Shown here piece by piece: positions 19,780-29,495 of a stretch of 64,000 bases of DNA. The position numbers were made by a program, and so were the translations under genes. This DNA comes from Streptomyces griseus subsp. griseus (lineage in GTDB: Bacteria > Actinomycetota > Actinomycetes > Streptomycetales > Streptomycetaceae): contig NZ_JOJE01000006.1 of assembly GCF_000720255.1 (NCBI RefSeq), forward strand, positions 310,001 to 374,000. Reading direction: 5' to 3'. Each line of letters begins with the position of its first letter. Within the stretch, counting starts at the first letter, position 1. Below the pieces are notes generated by a model. That model worked only from the letters and a program-made list of their open reading frames with translations, had not been told where the DNA came from and did not search any database.

Positions 19780-19859
19780 GCTGTCCGGCGGATCAGGTCG
19801 GAGGAAAGCCGCGGCGCCTCATCGGCGCAGGTGAGCGGGGCCCGGCGCCCCCAGCTGCA

Positions 19860-20115
19860 AGGCCGAGGAAGGCGGCGCCGAGCGCCTTCTGCAGGGCGGG
19901 CAGGCCCTCGTGGCGCAGCCGGGACCGGGTGGAGGCCGGGTCGGCGTCGTGGGGGTCGTCCCAGACGGGCAGGGACTGGACCATGCGGCCCTTGCGGGCG
20001 GTCTGCCGGTCGAGCTGGAGGAAGGGGCGCCGGTAGCGGCCTCCGGCCCACGAGACCGCGGCCATGCCGGACAGCGAGCCGGCGGGCGCGGCGAGTGGTG
20101 GGGCGGCCTGTTCGG
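19860..20115 (-). pseudogene. Fragment of tRNA(Ile)-lysidine synthase (TilS)-like gene
   Basis: The minus strand reads [20 protein letters not shown], then [35 protein letters not shown] and LPALQKALG. This resembles the middle of actinobacterial TilS, where the motif around [18 protein letters not shown] precedes the C-terminal domain. The frame meets TGA upstream and diverges after ALG, so only about 85 codons survive. The gene is essential, so an intact copy must exist elsewhere; this is likely a duplicated scrap. Assignment rests on motif memory. Confidence 0.55.
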
Positions 20116-20146
20116 AAGGTGATCAAGCGGGGCGGGGATGACACAG

Positions 20147-20180
20147 GACGGCCGCGTCCCGTCGAAGGGACGCGGCCGTC
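20147..20180 (-). terminator. Hairpin terminator of the PH-like gene
   Basis: A perfect 14-bp stem (GACGGCCGCGTCCC / GGGACGCGGCCGTC) with a 6-nt loop (GTCGAA). It lies 18 nt beyond the stop of the gene at 20199. No U-tract, as is common in Streptomyces. Confidence 0.8.
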
Positions 20181-20198
20181 GTACGGGCGAGCCGTCCG

Positions 20199-20735
20199 TC
20201 AGGACAGGACGGCGGCCGCCCCCTTCACCAAGAGCGCGACCAGCATGACCACGATCGGCAGGACGAGGACCAGCTCCACGATCCCCGGCGCCGGCACGAC
20301 GGTGGGTTCGCCGGTGCGACCACTGTCCTCCCGTTGCTCGCGTGCCTGCTCCAGTTCCTCGATCACCCTCTTGTGGCGGCCGAAGGAGGGCCACCGGCTG
20401 AAGGCCTGGACCGGGACGGTCCGGCCCCCGTCCAGCGTCAGGCTGAGGCTTCCGCTCTTGGCGTCCCAGTCCAGGCCCCGCACCGCCGCCCAGGGGACGT
20501 CGTAGGTCCGGCTGACGTTGCGGACCACGAGCCGGGTCCGGTCGTAGCGGACGAGGGGGAGGATCTGGATCCGCCCCACGAACACCAGGACGCTCAACAG
20601 GCTGATCAGTCCCGAGACGTTCACGACCGTGAGCTCCGGCAGGGCACGGAAGGACAGCGCCATGGCGCCCGCGCCCACGGCGATCACCAGGGCACCCAAG
20701 GCCTGCCGGTCCCGCCAGGGCCTCACTCGATGCAT
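20199..20735 (-). CDS. PH-like domain membrane protein
   Basis: A 178-residue protein. Two N-terminal hydrophobic segments (about 10-30 and 36-56) are followed by a soluble beta-rich part (about 65-115: RTRLVVRNVSRTYDVPWAAV, GSLSLTLDGGRTVPVQAF) that resembles bacterial PH-domain (bPH) proteins. A final TM lies at about 152-176. It is on the same strand as and directly downstream of the RHS gene, but a strong hairpin lies between them. By position it could be an immunity protein for the RHS C-terminus; that is inference only. Confidence 0.65.
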   Translation of the reverse strand: MHRVRPWRDRQALGALVIAVGAGAMALSFRALPELTVVNVSGLISLLSVLVFVGRIQILPLVRYDRTRLVVRNVSRTYDVPWAAVRGLDWDAKSGSLSLTLDGGRTVPVQAFSRWPSFGRHKRVIEELEQAREQREDSGRTGEPTVVPAPGIVELVLVLPIVVMLVALLVKGAAAVLS

Positions 20736-20757
20736 TGTCTCTTCCCTAAGTCGGCCT

Positions 20758-20791
20758 GCCGCTCCGCCCGGCCGTAACCGGGCGGAGCGGC
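20758..20791 (-). terminator. Hairpin terminator downstream of the RHS gene
   Basis: A perfect 14-bp stem (GCCGCTCCGCCCGG / CCGGGCGGAGCGGC) with a 6-nt loop. It lies between the RHS stop (20807) and the start of the PH-like gene (20735), so the latter probably depends on read-through or its own weak promoter. Confidence 0.8.
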
Positions 20792-20806
20792 AGATGGGGA
20801 GGTCCG

Positions 20807-23800
20807 TCAGCCGCCGAACAGGCCTCTGATACCGCCCCAGGCACTTCGGGCACCGCCGGCGATGGCTCGTCCGGCGGTCGTGGCTCCCGTTCTGATCGTC
20901 GAGATGCCCTGGACCAGTTCACCGGATTTCGCCAGCGCGCCGATTCCTCCTATGGTGCCCACGGCGGCACCGGCACACGCCAGACTCAGCGGGTCGCTGA
21001 AGCAGGTGTCGGCCGCGACCACGGCAGCCAGTCCCACCGCCAGCAGACCGAGCACAGGTGCCGCCGGTCCTGTGAATGGTGCAATGGCTCCCAGCACGGC
21101 ACTGGCCAAACCCAGACCATTGGCCACGTCCTCGTTCAAGAACGCATGATCACCCTTGTCCTCCTTCTGTCCGAGTTGCACCTTTTTCGACGTCTTCATG
21201 CAGGACGCGGCGCCCTGACGCTTCAGGCACTCGTGGAAGGTGGCGATCTTCGCCTTGATCTCGTCCCCCTTGGCCGAGTCGTACCAGGCGTTGTACTGGA
21301 CCTGGGTCAGCCACTTCGTGCCCCGGTATCCGAGGTCCTTGCTGAGCCAGTTGTAGACGGGCGGGGGGAGTGCCTTCGTCTTGACACGCCCGTTGACGAT
21401 GGAACCGTCGCCGACGGCGGTCCCCTTGGTGTAGTCGACCTTCCCCGTGTCCGGGTCGTAGCCGACCGCGTCCTGCGTCTTCTTGTCGCAGTACTTGAGG
21501 TCGTACAGGCACGAGTTCGGCGGGGAACCGATCTCGTATCCGCTCGGGTCACTGAAGGCCACCGGGTTGTTGACCGCGTAGCTGTAGGCGTTGAGGTGCT
21601 GCGGTGCGTACGGCTTGCTCAGCTCGTCCGTACTGAGGAACCGTCCCAGGCCCGTGTCGTACATCCGCGCCCCGAGCATCGACAGACCGGTGGAGTCGTC
21701 CTCCGGCTTGCCGAGGAACCCGCGGTCCATGGTCGAGGGCAGGTTCGCCGTCGTGCCCCGCTGCTTGCCGAACGGCGTGTACCGGCGCCGGGTGAGGACC
21801 CCGCCCACGGCGGTGACCATGAGCTGGGTGGAGGCCTGCCCGTCGCCGAGCAGCCAGATCAGCTTGCCGTTGGTGCTGCCGTCGGCCGTGCGCACCGCGA
21901 GGCTGCTCCCCTCGGCCGTGTAGTAGCGGCTGGCCTGGGCGGCGGCGCTGCCCGCCTTGTGGATCTCGTGCCCGTCCAGGTAGAGCACCTTCTCGGTGGG
22001 CGCGTTGCGCAGCAGCACGTTGCCCGCGGTGTCGTAGAGGTACGTCGTGGTGTCGGTGCCCGTCTTCACCGAGCTGACGCGGTGCAGCGCGGACCAGGTG
22101 AGCGTCGTGGAGACGCCGCCCACGGTCCGGGTCTTCAGCTGGCCCGCGTTGTCATAGCCGTAGCTGTCGGTGTTCGAACCGGTGACCACGCTGGTGACCG
22201 CGTGCGGGCGGGCGGTGTCCGGGGTGTAGGTGGACTCGTCGGCGCTGTAGCCCGGGTAGCGGTAGTCGTGGGCGACCACGGCGGACGAAGAGGAGGTCTT
22301 CTCCGTCAGTGACTGCAGGTTGCCCATCTTGTCGTAGGTGTACTGCTGCTGGTAAGGCTCCGGTCCGGCGAAGTCCGAGGCCGGGCTGGTGCCGCAGGTC
22401 GTGGACGCCTGGGTCCAGGCGCCGGTGAGTCTCCTCAGGTCGTCGTAGGTGAAGCACTGCTGCTGACCGGGGACGTTCTCGCGCAGCGCGGTGATGTCGC
22501 CGTTGTTGTTGCGGGTGTAGGTGTCGTCCTGCACCTTCGTCGAGGTGCCGCTCGTCAGCGTGCTGGTGGTGATGTTCTTCAGCCAGCCCGTGCCGTTGGC
22601 GTCGTCGTAGGTGAGGCTCCGGGTCATGCTCGTGTTGGTGCCGGATACGCCGAGCGAGCGGGAAACGACCCGGCCGTAGTCGTCGTAGCCGACGTTGTCG
22701 AGGTAGGTGCCGAGGCCGCTGGACACCTTCGTCAGGCGCCCCTGGCCGGAGTAGGCGGTGGTGACGGTCTCGGCGGGCAGCCCGCCCATGGCCGGGTAGG
22801 CCATCGAGGTGAGATGGTCGGCCAGGTCGTAGCCGTACGTGAAGGTGTACGTGCCGTTCAGGCCCGCGCCGGCACCGGCGTTCGGAACGATCACGCTCCG
22901 TCCGGTGACCCTGCCCCGCTTGTCGTACCCGGTGGCCTTGGTCGTGTACGCGTTGCCGGCCGTGTCGTACGACGTGGTCGCGACCGCCCGCCCCTTCGCG
23001 CCGGTGACCGCGGTGCCGTTGTCGTTGTCGTAGGTCGTCCTGGAGAGCACGGTGCTGCCCTGGGAGACTGTGGTCGGCCTCTGGAGCGCGTCGTAGGTGT
23101 AGGTCAGCGCGCTGTTGTTGGCGTCGGTGGCGGTGGCCAGGTTTCCGTTCGCGTCATAGGTGGCGCTGGAGGTGCCGCTGTCCGGGTCCTCCGTGGTCAG
23201 CCCGTCACCCGCGAAGTTGTACGTGTAGTGCGTTGTGTTGCCGTTCACATCGTGGACGTACTTGAGTTTTCCGCTGCGCGTGTACTCGTACGTCGTGGCG
23301 TTCGACTGGGCTCCGACGTGCTCGACGACCTTGACCGTCTGCCCGTAGACGTCGGTGTAGGTGTCGCTGGGCTGGCCGACCGCCGGGGTGACGGTGGTCA
23401 GGTCGACGCCGAAGTAGTCGGTGGTGACCTTGCCCGCCGCCTGCGGGGTGCCGTTGACCTGGTACTGGCTCAGCGTGGTGCGTCCGGCCCAGTCCACCAC
23501 GTAGTCCGTGTAGGAGGGGATGGCGGAGACCAGCGGGTTGACCACCTTGGATCCGGCGGCGGAGGAGTTGTAGAAGGGCTGCGAGGTGCCCGCCACGTTC
23601 CCGGAGGAGTCGTAGCGGGTGACGCTGACCGTCATACCGGTGCCCGAGGGCGCGGGGACCTGGACTTCCAGGGTCCGCCCCAGTCCGTCGGCCCAGCCGT
23701 ACGAGCTCGCGTACGTCGTCCCGCTCTGCAGCACCTTCGTCGTGGCCTTCAGCGGCGCGCCTGTGGCCTGGTAGGGGATGGACGCCGTGGCGCTCTGCAT

Positions 23801-26800
23801 CGGCAGCAGGTAGGCGAAGGTCATCGACGCGGTGCCGTCGGGGTAGTTGGCGGACTCCGTCGGCTTGAAGACCTTCGAGACGCGGCCGACGCCGTCGTAG
23901 ACGACCTGGGTGGTGTTGCCGTTGGCGTCGATCGTCTTCCAGGCCTGGCCCCAGAAGCGGGAGAAGTACTCGGTGGAGGTCATGGCGGTGCCGGGGCCGG
24001 TGCCGTCCGGGTCCGGTGTGGTGGTGACCACTCCGTTCAGGGGCCAGGACGTGGCCGGGTTGTAGGCGGTCGTGGTGACGTTGTTCTTGCCGTCGTACGT
24101 CTTCACGACGCGACCGGCGTCGTCGAAGTTCGCCTTGGTCACCCGCGCGTTCGCCACATCCGCGTCCGTGTAGACCCGCACCTCGGTGGCGTTGCCGTCC
24201 ACCAGGGCGGTGTTGTTGTCGGTCCAGGTGGTGGCGCCGTCGTAGTAGGTGGCCGTGCGGCTGTCCAGGTGGGCGTCGGGGGTGCCGGCGGTCTCGTCGC
24301 TCTGGACGGTGGTGCAGCCGACGCTGTAGTGCCGTTCGTCGTCCTGGTACACCATCCAGCGGATGGTGCCGGTGCTGTCGTTCGGCATGTCCGAGGTGTT
24401 GTAGGCGCGGCCGTACTCGGTGCAGTGGTTGTCCGAGACGCCGCTCTCGCCCCAGTCGTCCACCCGCATCGGCAGGCCGAAGGTGGTGGAGGCCGCTTCG
24501 TTGTCGTCGTACTCGGTCTCGATGATGTGCTCACGCCACGTGGACAGGTCCGAGTCGCTGGAGTCGTAGGCCTTCTCCAGCGTGCGGAGCTTCTTCTCGC
24601 GCACGAAGCGGGCGTCGGGGAGGCCGACGTACTGCGCGGTGTTGTGCACCCAGTACTCGTGCCATTCGCGCTTCTGCGACGTGCCGTTGTCGTCGCGCGT
24701 GGAGGTCTCCAGGACCTGGCCGGCCAGCCAGGCGGAGTCCGTCCAGTCGGTGTTCTCGGAGTCCGTGACCTTCTCCGTGCGGGTCTGGGACGGGTCGGTC
24801 TTGGAGGTGCGGTCTCCGTCGAGGCCGCGGTAGAGCCAGTGGTAGGTCGAGTGGAGGTTGGTGCCGGCGCCGGTGGTGACCAGGACCTTGCCGTAGCCGC
24901 GCCAGTCGGACCAGGTCTCGTCCTCGTCCTTGACCAGGGGGTTGGCGGTGAACGCCCAGCCCGGTGGGCCGTCGTACTCGTACGTCGTGGTCATGGCGGG
25001 GTCGCCTTCGTCGTACGTGCCTGGGTCGACCCTGACCTGGGTGACGACGAACTTCTTGAACCAGCCGGTGCGTGCCGTGGTCTCGCCCTCGGGCGTCCAC
25101 TTCTGCCAGAAGCACTCGAAGGCGTTTTCCGACTGTGACGGCGGGTTGTCCTCGTCGCACTGGCGGCTGAGCGTGCCGTTGACGTCGGTGGCGTGCCCGT
25201 ACGTCACGTCGATCGTCGAGCCCGTGTCGGTGACCACCTGCTCGACCCGGCGGAAGTTGAGGGTGCCGGTGCCGACCAGGTTGTCCTGCCAGTCGCCGTC
25301 GAAGTTGATGGCGGGCAGCGTGATGTCACCGCCGGAGTAGCCGCGGCGCTGGATGTAGTCCAGCCAGAGCTGGCCGCCGACCTCGCCCTCCGGGTTCACC
25401 ATCGCGTACCTCATCTGGTACTGCATGACGGTGTCCCAGGAGGCCGAGTCGTTGTCCCTGACCTGCGTCGTGATGTCCCAGAGCAGGTCACGCTGGAAGA
25501 AGGTCGGGTAGTACGTCTTGCCGGCGCAGGCGTAGTCGTCCGAGGAACCGTCGCAGATGAGGTCCGTCGGGACGTCCGGGTAGGAATCCGGCGAGGAGTC
25601 GATGGTCGGGCAGCTCGCGGCGGTGTTGTCCAGCGGGTTCGGCTCGACCAGGCGCTCCTTGCAGCGGTTGAGGTGCTGGAAGACGACCCGGGCGGGCAGC
25701 TGGGCGCCGGTGATCTGCGAGGACCATCCGTACTCGATGCGGGTCAGGTACGAGCCGGCGTCGTACTTGCGGGCCTTGTCCGCTCCGGCGACCGAGCGGT
25801 AGTAGTTGGTCTCCTTGTCGTAGAAGTACGAGGTCTCCACCTCGTTGGGGTCCACGACGCGGTCGAGGTTCCACTTCCAGGCCTGGTTGCAGTACGTCGG
25901 CTGACCCCCGTCGTAGCAGGGCTCGCCGGCGTCGTCGCCGATCACGGGGACGCTGAGCACCGAGTGCGTGGCCAGGCTGGTGTCGCGTTCGGAGCGGCCC
26001 CAGCCGAAGTAGTAGCGGGTGCCGTCCTGCTTGGTGATGACCCAGAACTCGTCAGTGTTGTCCGGGTTGTTGGGGCTGCCCTTGAGGTGCTGGATCTTCC
26101 AGCCCTTGTCGTCCTCCATGTGGAAGGAGCCGGTGCCGGTGTTGTCCTGGATCAGCTCGGAGCTCTCACCGCCGAGGGTGATCTGGTAGACGGCGCCGTT
26201 GGGGTCGTCGGTGGAGTTGGGCGAGTCCCAGCACAGGTCGCCCCACTGCTGTCCCTGGTCGGGGCCGTGACCGTCGTCGATGCAGTTCTTGTACTTGCGC
26301 TCGATGTAGCCGACGTTGAGGTCCCAGCCCATGCCGACCCAGGAGGCCTGGTTGTTGGAGGCGGACGTGCGGCCGTCGATGGACTGGGAGTTGTAGTTCA
26401 GCGCCAGCTCCGGCGCCGACCCCGCGGGCGGCTTGGGTACCTCGATCGGGACGCTGTAGGTGAAGGCGCCAGAGCCGAGTGAGACGTTCCACTTGCCGGA
26501 CTGGTTGGTCGGCGTGGCCCGGTAATCGCCCTTGTCGGAGGAGGAACCGCTGGTCAGGGCGTAGGTGACGGCTTCGGCGGCGAGCATCGAGGCCGCGCTG
26601 TCCGGCGCCGCGTCGACCGTTGCGGTCAGGGCCTGCTGCTCGGTGTCGTTGCGCGAGTCGACCCCCGTGCCCTGGCGGCATGACGGCTCGTCGGGCGTGG
26701 TGGTGGCACAGGCGGGCAGCCGTATCAGCTGGAGGCGGTCGGCGAAGTCGCCGCCGTAGGCGTGGGCGAAGCCCGAGTAGTCGATGCGGACGTCGACGGG

Positions 26801-27247
26801 CCCGGCGGTGATCGAGCCGTCGGCGCGGCGTATCCGCAGGCCGAGGCCGACGCCGCCGAACGGCTTCACCTTGTCGCGGTCCAGCACCTCGAGCGAGACC
26901 CGGCCGGGGCCGCCGACGGTCAGGGAGCGGGCCGAGTTCTTGGCGGCCCGGACGGCGACGGCCGCGGACTCGGCGCCCGACGGCTTGGCGGCCCTGGGCG
27001 CGGAATCCGCGGCCGGTACGTCCACGGTGGCCCTTCCTGCGCTCGGCCAGACCACCTTCGGCGTCTTCGTCATCCCTTTCTCGACCCGCTGCGGCACGGA
27101 CTCGCCGAGCGGTCTGGCCGGTACGTCCGGCCGCTTGCCCGTCGGCAGGGCGAGCGCTGCCGTCGGCGCCAGGGACAACGCGGCCAGTGAGGTGGCCAGC
27201 AGCGCCTTCACGAGCACCAGAGAGAGTCTTCGGCGACCAGGCTTCAC
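20807..27247 (-). CDS. Secreted RHS-repeat protein, candidate polymorphic toxin
   Basis: A 2146-residue protein with a Sec signal peptide (KALLATSLAALSLAPTAALA). An SpvB/TcaC-like N-terminal part follows (about 250-700; GAFTYSVPIEVPKPPAGSAP, ELALNYNSQSIDGRTS). Tens of YD/RHS repeats of the GxxxxYxYDxxGxL type then run to about residue 1870, for example YTYDALQRPTTV. The RHS core ends with LSTDELSKPYAPQHLNAYSY and DPSG at about residue 1900. The remaining roughly 245 residues differ in character: a polar, lysine-rich, cysteine-containing stretch, then a glycine/alanine-rich hydrophobic region (about 2030-2110) and a short basic tail. No known nuclease motif was recognised. The hydrophobic tip could insert into membranes. 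RHS shells usually enclose a C-terminal effector, but this one may be structural. Confidence 0.9.
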   Translation of the reverse strand: MKPGRRRLSLVLVKALLATSLAALSLAPTAALALPTGKRPDVPARPLGESVPQRVEKGMTKTPKVVWPSAGRATVDVPAADSAPRAAKPSGAESAAVAVRAAKNSARSLTVGGPGRVSLEVLDRDKVKPFGGVGLGLRIRRADGSITAGPVDVRIDYSGFAHAYGGDFADRLQLIRLPACATTTPDEPSCRQGTGVDSRNDTEQQALTATVDAAPDSAASMLAAEAVTYALTSGSSSDKGDYRATPTNQSGKWNVSLGSGAFTYSVPIEVPKPPAGSAPELALNYNSQSIDGRTSASNNQASWVGMGWDLNVGYIERKYKNCIDDGHGPDQGQQWGDLCWDSPNSTDDPNGAVYQITLGGESSELIQDNTGTGSFHMEDDKGWKIQHLKGSPNNPDNTDEFWVITKQDGTRYYFGWGRSERDTSLATHSVLSVPVIGDDAGEPCYDGGQPTYCNQAWKWNLDRVVDPNEVETSYFYDKETNYYRSVAGADKARKYDAGSYLTRIEYGWSSQITGAQLPARVVFQHLNRCKERLVEPNPLDNTAASCPTIDSSPDSYPDVPTDLICDGSSDDYACAGKTYYPTFFQRDLLWDITTQVRDNDSASWDTVMQYQMRYAMVNPEGEVGGQLWLDYIQRRGYSGGDITLPAINFDGDWQDNLVGTGTLNFRRVEQVVTDTGSTIDVTYGHATDVNGTLSRQCDEDNPPSQSENAFECFWQKWTPEGETTARTGWFKKFVVTQVRVDPGTYDEGDPAMTTTYEYDGPPGWAFTANPLVKDEDETWSDWRGYGKVLVTTGAGTNLHSTYHWLYRGLDGDRTSKTDPSQTRTEKVTDSENTDWTDSAWLAGQVLETSTRDDNGTSQKREWHEYWVHNTAQYVGLPDARFVREKKLRTLEKAYDSSDSDLSTWREHIIETEYDDNEAASTTFGLPMRVDDWGESGVSDNHCTEYGRAYNTSDMPNDSTGTIRWMVYQDDERHYSVGCTTVQSDETAGTPDAHLDSRTATYYDGATTWTDNNTALVDGNATEVRVYTDADVANARVTKANFDDAGRVVKTYDGKNNVTTTAYNPATSWPLNGVVTTTPDPDGTGPGTAMTSTEYFSRFWGQAWKTIDANGNTTQVVYDGVGRVSKVFKPTESANYPDGTASMTFAYLLPMQSATASIPYQATGAPLKATTKVLQSGTTYASSYGWADGLGRTLEVQVPAPSGTGMTVSVTRYDSSGNVAGTSQPFYNSSAAGSKVVNPLVSAIPSYTDYVVDWAGRTTLSQYQVNGTPQAAGKVTTDYFGVDLTTVTPAVGQPSDTYTDVYGQTVKVVEHVGAQSNATTYEYTRSGKLKYVHDVNGNTTHYTYNFAGDGLTTEDPDSGTSSATYDANGNLATATDANNSALTYTYDALQRPTTVSQGSTVLSRTTYDNDNGTAVTGAKGRAVATTSYDTAGNAYTTKATGYDKRGRVTGRSVIVPNAGAGAGLNGTYTFTYGYDLADHLTSMAYPAMGGLPAETVTTAYSGQGRLTKVSSGLGTYLDNVGYDDYGRVVSRSLGVSGTNTSMTRSLTYDDANGTGWLKNITTSTLTSGTSTKVQDDTYTRNNNGDITALRENVPGQQQCFTYDDLRRLTGAWTQASTTCGTSPASDFAGPEPYQQQYTYDKMGNLQSLTEKTSSSSAVVAHDYRYPGYSADESTYTPDTARPHAVTSVVTGSNTDSYGYDNAGQLKTRTVGGVSTTLTWSALHRVSSVKTGTDTTTYLYDTAGNVLLRNAPTEKVLYLDGHEIHKAGSAAAQASRYYTAEGSSLAVRTADGSTNGKLIWLLGDGQASTQLMVTAVGGVLTRRRYTPFGKQRGTTANLPSTMDRGFLGKPEDDSTGLSMLGARMYDTGLGRFLSTDELSKPYAPQHLNAYSYAVNNPVAFSDPSGYEIGSPPNSCLYDLKYCDKKTQDAVGYDPDTGKVDYTKGTAVGDGSIVNGRVKTKALPPPVYNWLSKDLGYRGTKWLTQVQYNAWYDSAKGDEIKAKIATFHECLKRQGAASCMKTSKKVQLGQKEDKGDHAFLNEDVANGLGLASAVLGAIAPFTGPAAPVLGLLAVGLAAVVAADTCFSDPLSLACAGAAVGTIGGIGALAKSGELVQGISTIRTGATTAGRAIAGGARSAWGGIRGLFGG

Positions 27248-27481
27248 GGACCCACCCCCGCTAAATGATCATGGGACCGCCGGAAGCAACGGGCACATGA
27301 CTGGCTGATTCCATACGAGTGGCCGGAGTGTAGTCACCGGCTCATCGCGTCGACTAGATCAACAAAAGGGATCTATTGGAAACTTAAATAATCCCTTCTG
27401 GTCAGACTTGCTCTTCCTCTGGCAACATCCGGACGCCAAGCATCAACAGACAGTGGCTCAAACTTTCGCCAGGGGGGTCCC
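27248..27481. promoter_or_regulatory. Divergent promoter region, RHS / phospholipase D-like genes
   Basis: A 234-bp gap that is AT-rich for this genome around 27350-27410 (CAACAAAAGGGATCTATTGG, AAACTTAAATAATCCC). It separates two divergently transcribed secreted-protein genes. TAAATAAT is a possible -10 element. GGGGGG just before 27482 may serve as ribosome site of the plus-strand gene. Confidence 0.5.
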
Positions 27482-28771
27482 ATGCGTCTCACGCTGCGGT
27501 ACAGATCCAGTCATCCCGCCGCCGTCACCACCGTCGCCGCAGCGCTCACGCTCACCGCAGGACTGCAACTCGGCCTTTCGGACAGCGCGTCCGCCGCCGT
27601 CGCCGCCGGCCCGGTCTTCAACAAGCCGACCGGTACAGTGGCCGAGCAGCAGGCGATACGCACCCACTTGCTGGACTACATAGGCCAGTCACCGGCCGGT
27701 TCCTCCATCAAGGCCTCGGTCTACCACGTCTGGGACACCGAGGTGGCCCAGGCCCTCGTGGACGCCCGTGCCCGAGGCGTCGACGTCCAGCTGCTGCTCG
27801 ACGAGAGCGACGTCAGCGACAACCCCGGCGATCCCACCTACGGCATGCTGACGGCAGCGCTCGGCACGGACACCACCCAGAGCTCCTTCGTCGGGCTGTG
27901 CCCCGTGGGCAAGTCCTGCCTGGGCGACCCCTCCCTCGGCGCGTCCATCAACCACAACAAGTTCTGGCTGTTCTCGCAGCTCGACGGGGCGTACAACGTC
28001 GTCGTGCAGACCTCGTCGAACATGACGCCGTCCAGCTACAGCAGGTTCTGGAACGACGCGTACGTGGCCGCCAACAACGCGACGATCTACTCCGCGTACA
28101 GCACCTACTTCGGCAAGCTGGTGGGCAAGGACTGGGACAGCTGGCAGTACAGCTACACCACCAGCAGCCCCTACAAGGCGTACTTCTTCCCGCGCCCCGC
28201 GAGCGATCCGTCGCCGGGCGACACCATCACCGGTGTCCTCGACAACATCACCTGCACCTACACCGAGAGCGGTGTCAGCAAGAGCACCAAGGTTCGTGTG
28301 GCGATGTTCAAGCTCACGCGGCTGGCAGTGGCCCAGAAACTGGTCGACCTGAAGAAGGCCGGCTGCTCCGTCGACATCGTCTACGCGCAGACCGACAGCG
28401 GTTCCTCCAGCGGCACCTGGGAGACCCTGCACACCTCCGGTGGCCCGACCCTGCGCTGTTACAACTGGGACGACGACGGCGACCCCGACACCGCCGCGCG
28501 CATCGTCCACTCCAAGTACCTCCTGATCGAGGGCAAGTACGACGGCGTGACAAGCCAGAAGGTCCTGTGGACCGGCAGCCACAACTACACCGGCCCCGCC
28601 CTCACCAAGAACGACGAGGCGCTGCTGAAGGTGGACAGCGACACCGCCCACGACGCGTACGTCACCAACTTCACCGCGGTGAAGGCTGCAGCGGTACCCG
28701 GTACGTCCGACAACACCAACGCCTGCAAGGGCATCACGAGCACTCCCGAGGACACGGTGCCCACGCCGTGA
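27482..28771 (+). CDS. Secreted phospholipase D-like phosphodiesterase
   Basis: A 429-residue protein with a long signal peptide cut after about residue 38 (SDSASAAVA). Two HKD half-sites are visible: INHNKFWLF at about residue 157 and VHSKYLLIEG at about residue 342, each an HxK motif followed by TSSN or TGSHN. The pattern places it in the PLD superfamily, which uses paired His residues to cleave phosphodiester bonds of lipids or nucleic acids. Four central cysteines (C141, C148 region and C258, C297 region) suggest disulfides. It is single-copy and divergent from the RHS gene. The substrate is unknown. Confidence 0.88.
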   Translation: MRLTLRYRSSHPAAVTTVAAALTLTAGLQLGLSDSASAAVAAGPVFNKPTGTVAEQQAIRTHLLDYIGQSPAGSSIKASVYHVWDTEVAQALVDARARGVDVQLLLDESDVSDNPGDPTYGMLTAALGTDTTQSSFVGLCPVGKSCLGDPSLGASINHNKFWLFSQLDGAYNVVVQTSSNMTPSSYSRFWNDAYVAANNATIYSAYSTYFGKLVGKDWDSWQYSYTTSSPYKAYFFPRPASDPSPGDTITGVLDNITCTYTESGVSKSTKVRVAMFKLTRLAVAQKLVDLKKAGCSVDIVYAQTDSGSSSGTWETLHTSGGPTLRCYNWDDDGDPDTAARIVHSKYLLIEGKYDGVTSQKVLWTGSHNYTGPALTKNDEALLKVDSDTAHDAYVTNFTAVKAAAVPGTSDNTNACKGITSTPEDTVPTP

Positions 28772-28992
28772 GATCCCGGCCATGAGGTCCATGGCACCTG
28801 CGGCACTCCACGGCTCCCGCCATGCGCGTCGTCCGGTGGCCGGCGCGCGTTGAACCGGAAGCACGACGTCCTGCGCCGATCTTGGAGTAACCGAAGCTCG
28901 CTCTCAGGGCGAGTATCGAGTCGTGATCAAGCTTGGGATTCACTCTCGCGGTGGGGGCTGGTCCGGTACGTCTTCCTCTGCGACGGAGTGCA

Positions 28993-29305
28993 ACTGCCCG
29001 ACTCAGAGTGCGAGTTGATGGGGCCGTACCTGCCGATCGGCGAGTACGGCCCGTATCCGGAGCGGCTGCGGCAGCCGTTCGACGGTGCACAACCGCTTCC
29101 GGCAGTGGCGTGGCGACGGTGTCTTCGAGGCCCTGCTGGAGGGCCTGATCGCGGAAGCAGCGAAGCGGGGTGCGTGGGCCTGTCCCTGGTCAGTACCGAC
29201 TCCTCGACTGCGAGGGCCCACCACGATGCCGCCGGGCTGCATCTGGGCGAAGAGGTCCTCAGCGCACTGGAGAAGGCCGCGGCCGAGGCAGAGAGGGCCA
29301 CTCAC
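28993..29305 (+). pseudogene. IS5-type transposase remnant
   Basis: Three pieces in different frames match the N-terminal half of an actinobacterial IS5-family transposase: LPDSECELMGPYLPIGEYGP then YPERLRQPF; after a deletion HNRFRQWRGDGVFEALLEGL then IAEAAKRG; then, shifted again, LSLVSTDSSTARAHHDAAGL and GEEVLSALEKAAAEAERA. The catalytic DDE remainder is absent. The intergenic sequence on either side (28772-28992 and 29306-29495) shows nothing else recognisable. Confidence 0.75.
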
Positions 29306-29495
29306 TTCCCCTCACGCCGGCGCACGCTCGGAAGTCGGAGCGGTTCACAGCGCGATGCGGCGACCGGCCCCGGCACAGGCCGTCACCCATGGATCCTGCG
29401 CGTCGAGGAAGAGCCCCGTGGTGTTCGGCAGCGGTGTTGCCGGGGTCGCCGAGACAGAAGCACCCCAGCAGCGCTTCGCGCACAAGGAGTCATCC

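Noticed and set aside
22814..25138. 774-codon plus-strand open frame inside the RHS gene
   Set aside because: Val/Gly-rich repeats are the antisense image of RHS repeats; no start context or homology.
20807..27247. Regularly spaced repeats that could suggest a CRISPR or tandem DNA array
   Set aside because: They are degenerate at DNA level and encode YD/RHS peptide repeats.
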